A stretch of DNA of 64,000 bases, taken from contig JARBJD010000361.1 in assembly GCA_033064195.1 (NCBI GenBank), positions 1 to 64,000 of the forward strand, given 5' to 3'. This stretch comes from Blattamonas nauphoetae. Lineage: Eukaryota; Preaxostyla; Oxymonadida. Both the position numbers and the translations under genes were made by a program. The notes beneath the pieces were generated by a model, which was not told the DNA's origin, did not search any database, and worked only from the letters and a program-made list of their open reading frames with translations. Positions 10,843 through 18,867 of this stretch are shown here, piece by piece; positions within the stretch are counted from its first letter, which is position 1; every line of letters begins with the position of its first letter.

Positions 10843-11434
10843 TCATGACCTTTCGTGGTACTTTCTCAAGTGAGGACGGTCTCCAAAATACAACCAATTG
10901 TCCAAGCGAACGTAAAACTCATTCTTTGTTCGTAAATCGCGGTATTTGAATGGCTCAAGTACCTTTGTGTATGTTCCAATGAGTTCACAATTCTCTTTTT
11001 TCAATTCATTTTCAACAAACGATTGTGTGTATCGTTTTCGTTTGTTTTTGTGAGTTCTGAATCCTTTCATCCATTTTGATGGGATCACTATCCATTCGAT
11101 TCCTTCATGTCGATATGATACTGGGGTACTTGAATGAGTGTATTCAGAAATGAGTTCACAATTCTCATTTTCATTGATTCAATAAGCTTCTCTTTGTACA
11201 ACGATTAGCTGGTCGAAGATATTTCTGGCGATTCAGATGTGGTCTGTATCCTTTGACGAAACTATTGACGTACACTTGACAAGTTTCATCTGGTTTCTCT
11301 TCGAGATAGTATTCGAAAGTGCTTCCTGTGAGATATGTTGTTCCTTGTCGATTGAGAGTTGGAGGTGATTTCATTTTCAAATCTTCTTTGTCCAAAATTT
11401 CCAGTAGTTGTGTTGGTGTCAAGACGCTGCTCAT
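10843..11434 (-). pseudogene. Second Polinton repeat-domain gene, broken
   Basis: The coding stretch starts MSSVLTPTQLLEILDKED just after a TTTTTAATTTGTATAAA block and carries up to three of the 50-residue repeats found in the 129-aa gene. The last is NCELIGTYTKVLEPFKY followed by W and RPH. It is an extra paralogue outside the A terminal region and is broken (about one or two breaks). Why it lies beyond the presumed terminal repeat is unclear; a second element fragment joined here is one explanation. Confidence 0.6.
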
Positions 11435-11459
11435 TTTATACAAATTAAAAATTGAATAA

Positions 11460-11950
11460 AAAAGAAATCGACGTTGTTTTCTAAAAGTACTCAAAATTTG
11501 CTTCAAAAAGACACTTTTCAAGAGGTCCGTTTTTCGCCTTTATTTTTGAATTTACGGCCAAATATTGACTACTCTGAAATGTCAATATTTTCAGTAGTAA
11601 GTGAGATGGAAATTAGAATGAGTCATATTAAAAAAAATCAATTGGCTCTGAGATTCAAAATGATTTCTCGTTCCAATTCTCCTAGGAGTATCACCTATGC
11701 CAGTTTGGTTCCCATTTCGCTTATACCACTACTGAGGACATCGTTCTGGTTCCGCTCTTCTCGTCGTTCATCTTCTTTCTCTCCTCTTCCTTCTTCTCTT
11801 ATTCACTCTTCTTCTTTCCTTCGTTTCTCTTCTCGATCTCGTTCTTTCCCCTTTCACCACATTTCCATTCTCAACTGGGAGCACCAGCGATTGTTGCGCT
11901 TCTCTTCCTTCTTCCTTCGTAAAATTCTCAGAAATCAGCGGCTTCATGAA
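11460..11950. other. Unassigned pyrimidine-rich stretch
   Basis: No gene is supported. From about 11.74 to 11.93 kb the + strand is dominated by TCTTC/TTCTC words, giving long meaningless Ser/Arg-rich frames on one strand and Glu/Lys-rich frames on the other. Confidence 0.4.
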
Positions 11951-13101
11951 GGACGAGTGTTTGTGGTTGGACGTGTTGAGGTGCGTCGGCCTCTATGAAG
12001 CGTGGATGAGAGTCAGCAGTGTTCTGCTTGTGGGCCAGGCTGTTCGTGAAGATGTCTGATTTAGGATGTGTTTAGGAGGCGAACCCGGAAGGGTGAAAAC
12101 TGGAAACGACAATTATTGTTGTTTTGACAAACGCGATGTGGATTGCGGTGGTTCTGAAGGCGGAAGATGAAATGGGGTCTCAGTTGAGTTTGCGTGAGGT
12201 GTGTTGTCGTTTTGTCCTTCTGTTGGTTGCGTTTGAGGAGCGAGTACATCGAAATCCCAATTGAATGGTGACTTGTTTTGGTCTCCTCGTTTCTGCCTGT
12301 TCTCGTCGACAACGCGCTTCACATTCTTTCATCGTTCGATTAGCTTTGCATTTGATTCTTCCAAGTCTTTCTTTCATCTTTCCGCTTCCAACTCTTCCTT
12401 TTGGTTCCTTCGATCCTTTTGATCTTGTCGAGCTGACGATCCCGACAGATATTGGGGATGATCTGGCTGGTTCGATTTTGTCATTTCATTTCTCCGATGT
12501 ATTTAGTCTTCGCGTCGAGTAGAACTCGAAAGATGATTCTACAGACGGTTCGCATGTGTCGCCATCGTTCCGTCGTTTTGGACATCAAATTGCTGAGTTG
12601 TCGATTCATTTCAAGAATGTTGTACGACAAAGTTCACATGAAAGCCTCGTCGGACGGCACTTCGATCATCATATTCCTCAATTCGTCGAGTGAAAATCTG
12701 ATGTGTTCCGGCTGAGCGTCTTTTGCATAAATGTGCATCACCAGAAAAAGCAATGTTGGTGAAGACAATTGTGGAGAGATGGGGGCGGGAAGAGACGAGA
12801 AGATGGGAGAAGACGCGATCAGAGAAGGGTGCTCAGTGTGCAATGGAGGAGAGCGAAATAAGGTTGATGTGTGTGCGGACGGTAATGCATGCGAAGTGGC
12901 AGTGGTGTTGAGTGTGTTAAAGAATGTGGCTGGGGTTGATGATGAAGTGGGTTGGCTGAGATTGTCTTGCTGTTCAGTCGATGGTAATGAAGCAGAACAT
13001 GTGTCAATAAAGGGCGGATTGGGGAGAATGAAGATAGATGAAAAGGTGGACTCGTCAACAGATGATGTGAGGAAGGTAACCATGGCTGGAGAGAGGAACA
13101 A
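11950..13101 (-). pseudogene. Decayed coding-like stretch, family unknown
   Basis: On the minus strand an open frame at 12634-13101 reads as a Ser/Pro/Thr-rich protein ending in a charged helix-like part (HIRFSLDELRNMMIEVPSDE). Further protein-like pieces follow downstream: a helical stretch MNRQLSNLMSKTTERWRHM, a segment with SPFNWDFDVLAPQ, and one with EADAPQHVQPQTLVLHEAAD. They lie in different frames, so this is either a decayed gene or a gene with introns. I do not recognise it. The + strand frame at 12731-13105 is its shadow. Confidence 0.3.
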
Positions 13102-13679
13102 ATGATGATGATGATGATGATCAACGATGATATAAGATATAAATCAGACAAAACCAACGGGAAAAGGCGAATAGCAAACGATGGATTACGTTATTTTGAT
13201 GCAAGATATGAGTTTTGTTTCTGATTTGCGGCTAGAGGTGAATGACGATGAATCATCAAAACGTGCAAAACCAGCAAACGATGCGTGGTCATAATTAGCT
13301 GAAAAGAGTGTGCATCAGCATGAAGAGCAGATTTAATGGATGATGGAATAAGGATCTCCTGACCTTTACCACAAGCTGATTTCGCAGTGAGATTTCGACT
13401 GTTTGCGAAATAGTCTTGCGTTTCATAGCGATATCTGCGGAACAGAGATGAAATATCTTCGGTGAGAGTCGGAAGCGAGACGAAGGGACACATTTGTGAA
13501 AGTTGGGCAATTTAGAAAAGTTGACGACATTTGCGATGATCAAGCTGGATTTGTTTGAGAATCGAACGAGACAGTCTCGAGGAGTGGAAGTAAGTGATCG
13601 TTATTCATCAGATGACACTGAAACAATCAAAGATGAAAGAAACAGACCGATGAAGGAGATCCTTTCGGTGATCAGTAGT
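13102..13679. other. Unassigned flank left of copy B
   Basis: It holds a short ATGATG microsatellite (about 13103-13122) and no recognised gene. A + strand frame from 13503 runs into the Polinton end. It is charged (SDRYSSDDTETIKDERN) but too short and unsupported to call. This is presumably the DNA into which copy B inserted. Confidence 0.35.
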
Positions 13680-13685
13680 CATGTG
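13680..13685. repeat. Target-site duplication of copy B, left (CATGTG)
   Basis: CATGTG stands directly before the AGTAGTATTG terminus and recurs at 36619-36624 after the mirrored terminus. Six bases is the known Polinton duplication length. Confidence 0.9.
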
Positions 13686-14079
13686 AGTAGTATTGAAGAC
13701 GATTTGGGAACCCCCGCTCCATAGACGCTACTACTATAGCCTTTTCTCCATGCCGATTGACCATTCAGACAATACTTGAAGTAAAAGTCATTTTCATTTC
13801 AGAATGTTGTTAAACTTAGAGAAATATTCTCTTCCAGAGTTCAGTTACTTCATACTTTCAAGTTGAAGCAAAATTTCAAAACTTTTCAAAAATGCAAAAA
13901 CCTTGATTCTGGCGGAAGCTGGTGTATTTTTTCAAGGTTCCGAAGGTTGCGACCCTTCTCATCGGTCCCTTTTAGACCGGCATCGGAACTCATTTTTATC
14001 GGGTTGAGTTCCGGAGACGTACGTTGGTCTTGCCAAGGGCCTAGACCATGCCAAAGGGCAGTGATGTGTGAAATTAAAT

Positions 14080-14163
14080 GCTTCCGCCAGGAATTGAACT
14101 TGGGACCTTCAGCTTAGTAGTCGTAGTGCGTGCACTCACTACTACCACTAAACTATCCGGTCT
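14080..14163 (-). other. tRNA-like sequence 1 in left TIR
   Basis: On the minus strand it starts GACCGGATAGTTTAGTGG, with an A-box-like stretch, an anticodon-arm-like hairpin (GTAGTG ... CACTAC) and a B-box-like AGTTCAATTCC. The acceptor ends do not pair well, so it looks tRNA-derived and not a working tRNA gene. Confidence 0.4.
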
Positions 14164-14206
14164 TGAAAATATCCCAAAAAATCAGAAGCCTTGTACCCGA
14201 AAAAGT

Positions 14207-14242
14207 ACTCTCACCCGTGAGGGTTCGAAGCCTCTGGCGAGA
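14207..14242. repeat. Mini-insertion in left TIR
   Basis: ACTCTCACCCGTGAGGG, then TTCGAAG and CCTCTGGCGAGA. The right TIR has the reverse complement at 35514-35548. It belongs to the same family as the inserts in coding genes. Confidence 0.6.
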
Positions 14243-14254
14243 CTATATTGCAGA

Positions 14255-14480
14255 TTTGAAAATTTGAAAAAGTGACCAAAAAATCAATATATAGCAAAAT
14301 TACTGACGTGAAAAAGTCGTACTTTTTAACGAGGGTAAAAAAAGTGACCAAAAAAATCAATATATAGTAGATTTGAAAATTTGAAAATGTGACGAAAAAA
14401 TCAATATATAGCAAAAATGCTCCCGTGAAAAAGTCGTGCTTTTTAACGAGGGGAGAAAGGTGGACAAAAAAGGAATATAT
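14255..14480. repeat. Tandem repeat in left TIR (about 107-bp units)
   Basis: Two units share TTTGAAAATTTGAAAA, AAAATCAATATATAGCA, CGTGAAAAAGTCGT and CTTTTTAACGAGGG. The right TIR (about 35.38-35.52 kb) has a single unit, so the two TIRs differ by one copy. Confidence 0.6.
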
Positions 14481-14533
14481 AGCAGATCTGAAAATTCGAG
14501 GTACAAGGCATTGGAAAAATCTGGCATTTCCAG

Positions 14534-14615
14534 GACCTCCTAGCACAGTAGGTAGAGCGGGAGGTCTAAAGGTACACTCGGCCTTTGAGCCGTGGGATCG
14601 AATCCCGCCATCGGC
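14534..14615 (+). other. tRNA-like sequence 2 in left TIR
   Basis: It has an A-box-like TAGCACAGTAGGTAGAGC, a hairpin like a long variable arm (CGGC ... GCCG) and a T arm with a paired stem (GTGGG/CCCGC) around the loop ATCGAAT. The acceptor and anticodon stems pair poorly, so a relic or SINE head is more likely than a working gene. Confidence 0.4.
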
Positions 14616-14704
14616 AAAACTTTCGGCAAAATTTCAAAACGTTCACAACAAAATTTCAAAAATTCAAAAATTCAAAATTCAAATTTTCAAAATTTCCAAA
14701 AAAG

Positions 14705-14990
14705 TTGAAGTATGATACCTCGACGTAATTTCCCTTGATACTCAGGCAAAATGGTGCCCTCGTGGCTAATGCGTAGAACGAATTGAAGGTTGGATTGGAG
14801 CGGGACGAGCTGGGAGGCTGTCCCCGGGGGTTCACTGTTGGCATCACTTCAATGTGACCGTAAATCATGCCCCCCCAATACCTTAGCCCTTCAAGGAATT
14901 CGCCAGCAGTAGTCATTGAGTAGGATCATGATAGAGTGATCCCCAAAGGAGTATCGGGTTGTCCTACGGTACAATCATACAAAAACTTGA
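14705..14990. repeat. 300-bp module, unit 1
   Basis: It begins TATGATACCTCGACGTAA, contains CAGGCAAAATGGTGCCCTCG, and ends with CCCCAAAGGAGTATCGGG. Three such units lie at the left of copy B and one at the right. The minus strand shows short protein-like pieces (LQFVLRISHEGTILPEYLG in unit 3), so the module may descend from a gene. Confidence 0.6.
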
Positions 14991-15054
14991 TAGAGGAAAT
15001 GATGAATGATTGAACGATGAAGGCTTGAATGATGAATGATTGAATTTCAAGTTG

Positions 15055-15370
15055 AAGTATGATACCTCGACGTAATATCCAAGATACTCAGGCAAAATGG
15101 TGCCCTCGTGACTGATGCGTAGAACGAATTGAAGGTTGAATTGGAGACGGTGGATTTCTAGGAATCCGCCCCGGGGTTCATGTTGGCTTCAGATTCTCGA
15201 TAGAGAGTTTGACCGTAAATCATGCCCACCCAAGACTTAACCCTTCAAGGACTTCGCCAGCAGCAGTCATTGAGTAGGATCATGATAGATTGATCCCCAA
15301 AGGAGTATCGGGTTGTCTCAGTTAGAGACTTCGAACCCTCACAGGGTGAGAGTCCTACGGTACAATCATA
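15055..15370. repeat. 300-bp module, unit 2
   Basis: This second direct copy of the module at 14705 is followed by a mini-insertion (15316-15352). The single right-TIR copy starts like unit 1 and ends like unit 2, as expected if the two recombined. Confidence 0.6.
15316..15352. repeat. Mini-insertion next to module unit 2
   Basis: TCTCAGTTAGAGACTTCGAA, then CCCTCACAGGGTGAGAG (37 bp). The right TIR carries the mirror copy at 34889-34925. Confidence 0.6.
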
Positions 15371-15574
15371 CAAACTTGAAAAATTGAATGATGAATGATT
15401 GAATGATTGAAAAATGAATGAATGAAGAAGTCGAAAGTAGGCACTGCAAGGAAGAAAGAAGCAAAAAAGAAAGAAGCAAGATGAAAGCTGGCACAACAAG
15501 GAAGAATCAAGGAACAAGAAATAAAAAGTTCCAACACCTCACTTCACATTTCATTTATGTTTTTTTTATTTTGT

Positions 15575-15595
15575 TGATTTTTTAATTTGTATTAA
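15575..15595 (+). promoter_or_regulatory. Shared A/T promoter-like block, left TIR gene
   Basis: GATTTTTTAATTTGTATTAA directly before ATG at 15596. The mirror copy lies before 34643 in the right TIR. Confidence 0.5.
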
Positions 15596-15949
15596 ATGAC
15601 AACAGTGAATACTACATATGTCTCGCTAAAGACTTCGAACCCTCCAAAGGGGAGTGAAAAACGTCGAACAGAAGCCAAGCAAGCTTTGATTCAGTCAATG
15701 AAAGAAGAGAACTGTGAACTTGTCTCTGAGTATGTCAGACACAATATCCCAGTCATCTATGTTCATGAAGGTGTTGAGTGGAGGATAAAACCAAAGTTGT
15801 GGAATCAAGGAAACAGACCACACATGTCACAACGTCGACACTACACTCAATCATTTGTTGAGAATGAACTGAGGAAGTACAACTGTGAGCTCGTTGGTGA
15901 GTACAAGCAAGTTCCTGTTCCATCAGAGAAGAATTTAGACTGTTTCTGA
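15596..15949 (+). pseudogene. TIR-borne partial copy of the repeat-domain gene
   Basis: The first part is the same as the 141-aa gene at 34218-34643 because the inverted repeat reaches into that gene. Past the TIR boundary (about 15915) the sequence is unrelated, so this copy holds one full 50-residue repeat and part of the second. A mini-insertion (15621-15654) encodes the segment SLKTSNPPKGS near the N terminus, which is absent from the homologue in copy A. Confidence 0.65.
15621..15654 (+). repeat. Mini-insertion in repeat-domain gene (left TIR)
   Basis: TCTCGCTAAAGACTTCGAAC, then CCTCCAAAGGGGAG. Copy A's homologous gene lacks it. The mirror copy is at 34585-34618. Confidence 0.65.
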
Positions 15950-16029
15950 TGTTCACAAAAATTAACGCAGATTTTTTTATTTCAATTTTTTATTTTGCAT
16001 ATGAAGAGTAGGTCCAGTTAGTACAAGTG

Positions 16030-16305
16030 TGAGACCTCGACGTAACGTTCCAAGATACTCAGGCAAAATGGTGCCCTCGTGACTGATGCGTAGAACGAAT
16101 TGAAGGTTGGATTGGAGACGGATGATCGAAAGATTGTCCCCGGGGTTCATGTTGGCTTCAGATTCTTTACCAAGAATTTGTCCGTAAATCATGCCCACCC
16201 AAGACTTATCCCTTCAAGGACTTCGCTATTCTCTGTGAGAGCGTAGCAGTCATTGAGAAGGATTGAGATAGATCGTCCCCAAAGGGGTATCGGGGTGTCC
16301 ATAGG
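16030..16305. repeat. 300-bp module, unit 3
   Basis: The third direct copy lies inside copy B between the TIR and the fibre gene. It is diverged but keeps CAGGCAAAATGGTGCCCTCG and CCCGGGGTTCATGTTGGC. Its minus strand keeps the most protein-like frame (15977-16198), continuing into the A/T block at about 15.98 kb. Confidence 0.55.
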
Positions 16306-16347
16306 AAACTTACACGAACATGAACAGGAACTACTCGACGGCTATTT

Positions 16348-18466
16348 TTGTCTTTTTTATTTTCAATGAAAGAGCAAAGAAAAATGAATCGACAAAAATA
16401 CAATTCACAAATGATCGAGAAAATGATTGATCATAATCTTTCGACGATCACTGAGAATGCAGCAGTCATTCACACACTACAGACGGAATTAGAAACGAAT
16501 CAGGAAGAACTCGACACACTTAAGAAGACAACTGAAGCACACAAGACTGCGATATCCTCAATCCAAAACGTCGTTTCAACAAATGGATCAATCACTTGTT
16601 CAGCTGGTATAGCAACACCAACAATTGGAGGATTGATTAATGTGAATGGAGCGAATTGGAATATATCAGAGGGAACTATTCCGAAGTATCCTGGAACATA
16701 TCCGGCTTCAACATTTAAGTCTGGCATATCAATCTCACAATCGATTGCAGACACTTCTGGAATTCAGTTCAATGGTGATGGCATAATTATGTGGTCTCCG
16801 TGTGACACACCAGCATTGTATTACTACGATGAGGACACTGGTTCAGGAGTGTTTTCAATATCACCAACAGGAAGTTTTTCTCAGTTGTCAGACAGAAGAG
16901 TCAAAAGAAATATTGAACCATATCCTAATGTTCTAGAACAACTGAATAAAGTCGAAATCGTGCAGTACCAATTCAACACATTCGACTCGAAGATTAACAA
17001 AGTGACAAAGCAAATATAGTAGTAAAATAACCCATCGATATTGGAACCAAGGTGAAAACTTTTTTTCATCCCTCTTTCCATCATAGAAAATTTCTCGAAC
17101 CATATTTTGCCTATTTTTTCCATTTTTGCTCAAGGTCCTTAATATTTTCATTTCTCTATCGATTTTTCAAAATGTTTTCTGGGCCGGGAATCACAATTTT
17201 GAAAATGAAGGTGGGTGGAAATTATTTTCCTGTATACAAAGCTTAGTGATCTGAAAACTTGTTTTGATCATATCTCCACAACCAGACATAGTTCCGACAT
17301 GAAGTTTTCACCATGGATGTTTTGTTGGATTATATTTTTTCTGAAAATTTTGAGAAAAATCCCTTGCGGCAGTTGAGATTCTTTTGTGGGTTTTGGCCTT
17401 GGTTCGAAAGGAGAGCTGTCACTTGACATGGGATGATGCACCCGTCTCCAAATTTCATTAAAATGATGCGAACACAATCAGAATCGAATCCAAAAGCTCA
17501 AATTGGTTAGAATCGTGCTTGGGAGGAGAGCAGTTGGGGTTGATTCTGAGAAAACCACGAAAACTATCAAAGACGCTAAAATAGGAGGTCTTCGAAAATT
17601 CTCAAAATTTTCAGAAAAATATAGTATCCAACAAAACATCCATATTGGTGAAAACTTCATGTCGGAACTATGTCTGGTTGTGGAGATATGATCAAAACAA
17701 GTTTTCAGATCACTAAGCTTTGTATACAGGGAAATCAGTTTTTGACCCTGAATTTCCACCCAGGTCCCCCCAGGATTTTTCATTTTTCAAAAAATTGTGA
17801 TTTCGAGAGAAAAACATCCCAAACAACCAGAAATGAAACGAGAAAGAAAAATTTTGAACAGGCGTGGAGAAAAGTGGTCGTGAAGTTCGGATCCTCTAAG
17901 CTTAAATGTTAAGGACCTCCTATTTAGGAGCCAAAAATGGGTCAAAAATAGGCCAAAATATGGTTCCGAAATAGGCACCCCCGGCCCAGAATCCTATTTT
18001 GGAGGTTCGATTTTTGCCTCGATGGATTCTCGGAGTTGAGACAAACATTATGGAAAAAAAAGTGGGACCCAAAAAAATTTTGGTTCCGAGAAATATGGGA
18101 TGGACGGAAAGAGGGATCCAAAAAAGGGGGTTTTCACCCCGGGTTATTTTACCCTCGCCGGGTTATTTTACTACTATAGAGAATGAGACTGATGAAGAAC
18201 ACTTGAAGAACTGCAAAGAGAAATGTGAGTGTCTGAAGAAGGAAAGCGAGAAGAAACACATTGGTGTAATTGCACAACAGATCCAAGGCATATTCCCTGA
18301 AGTTGTGAATGATTCCAATCCAGATTGTCTTCAAGTTGATTATGCAGAACTCTCTTGCTTCTGTATCAAAGCCATACAGGAATTGTGCTCTATTGTTGGG
18401 CAACAACAGACAATCATTAATGAACTCATTCCAAAATATAATTCACTGACTAGTACTCCAACATGA
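16348..18466 (+). pseudogene. Fibre-like protein with peptidase S74-type C-terminal chaperone, split by a foldback element
   Basis: The N-terminal part is a coiled coil (heptads in LQTELETNQEELDTLKK), the middle is Gly/Ser/Thr-rich and beta-like (ICSAGI/SGIQFNGDG type), and the C-terminal part has hallmarks of the S74 intramolecular chaperone: SDRRVKRNI, a Leu/Val-rich helix, HIGVIAQQIQ, FPEVV and VDYAELSCFCIKAIQEL. In phage tail spikes and MYRF-like proteins this domain drives trimer folding and cuts itself off at the Ser of SDRR. A trimeric receptor-binding fibre is the likely role (inference). The gene is interrupted by the element at 17017-18176. Copy C has a homologue at 41918-42849. Confidence 0.8.
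17017..18176. mobile_element. Foldback MITE-like element 2 (TA duplication)
   Basis: Same family as 4742-6139: TAGTAGTAAAATAACCC ends, TA duplications (17015-17016, 18177-18178) and an uninterrupted counterpart in copy C. The right arm is near-identical to element 1, while the left arm is shortened and patchy, giving 1160 bp and a less perfect hairpin. No transposase is encoded. Confidence 0.85.
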
Positions 18467-18860
18467 GATCAACAAGAAATTCATAATACTCTTTGATTAT
18501 TTTTCCATTGATTGTCTCCGTTGTTTCCATCTCAATTGACTCACCAGAACTGTCTTTGAACCAGATCTTCACAATTGATTGTCGAGTGCTTAATGCCCAC
18601 TTCTTTCGCTTCGCAATCTGTTCGTTGCAGAAAGCAACATATGAATCATTGTGTGCATCAGTCTGGATCCAATCACCGTGGATTGTGATGTGCTGTGGAA
18701 TATCCTTTGAAATCACTGTTGTTGAACCAGTAATCTCTTCCTTCACATGGATGAGTTTGCAGTCAAGAAAGTAGATGTATTTTTGTTTTCTAGAATTGGT
18801 AAAATCATGAGGTAGTTGAGCAGTGTGAGAATTCTGAATTGAGAAGTATCGCTTCACCAT
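18450..18860 (-). CDS. Polinton small protein (136 aa), unknown
   Basis: The protein starts MVKRYFSIQNSHTAQLP and ends FLVDLMLEY. It is mixed alpha/beta-looking with an acidic C-terminal third (IWFKDSSGESIEME). The start follows an A/T promoter-like block (minus strand TTTTTTATTTTTGTGTAA). Its 3' end overlaps the end of the convergent fibre gene by 17 bases, a layout kept in copy C. No family is recognised. The position between the fibre and capsid-like genes suggests a virion component (weak inference). Confidence 0.65.
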   Translation of the reverse strand: MVKRYFSIQNSHTAQLPHDFTNSRKQKYIYFLDCKLIHVKEEITGSTTVISKDIPQHITIHGDWIQTDAHNDSYVAFCNEQIAKRKKWALSTRQSIVKIWFKDSSGESIEMETTETINGKIIKEYYEFLVDLMLEY

Positions 18861-18867
18861 TACTGTT

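Larger units (their letters stand above)
1..11434. mobile_element. Polinton/Maverick copy A (left part outside window)
   Basis: The same gene block as in copies B and C is seen in the same order: ATPase, coiled-coil protein, integrase, polymerase B, small repeat-domain protein. The element enters from the left edge, so its capsid half is not in view. Past the small gene, about 9.14-10.84 kb matches, inverted, the left end of copy C (39.6 to about 41 kb), so A and C look like one subfamily. No AGT...ACT terminus is seen; a second repeat-domain gene lies at 10.84-11.43 kb instead, so the right limit is a guess. It has a few breaks plus one foldback insertion. Protein similarity to B and C is high, suggesting a fairly young family. 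Confidence 0.85.
13686..15915. repeat. Copy B left terminal inverted repeat
   Basis: It matches 34326-36618 in reverse. In order from the tip: the terminal block with GGAACCCCCGCTCC, two tRNA-like sequences, a tandem repeat of about 107 bp (two units here, one on the right), two units of a 300-bp module (one fused unit on the right), then the start of the repeat-domain gene. The inner boundary falls inside that gene at about 15915. Confidence 0.9.

Noticed and set aside
12723-13105. Plus-strand frame of 124 codons (MCITRKSNVGEDN start)
   Set aside because: It overlaps the more protein-like minus-strand frame and has odd composition. It is most likely a shadow.
13103-13122. CRISPR-like or regulatory repeat at the ATGATG run
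   Set aside because: It is a simple trinucleotide microsatellite. No array of spaced repeats exists anywhere in the window.
13503-13724. Plus-strand frame running across the left end of copy B
   Set aside because: Short, low-information, and its last part is Polinton terminus. No supporting homologue or splice signals.
14080-14163. Functional tRNA gene in the TIR
   Set aside because: A- and B-box-like words are present, but the acceptor stem does not pair, so only a tRNA-like label is justified.
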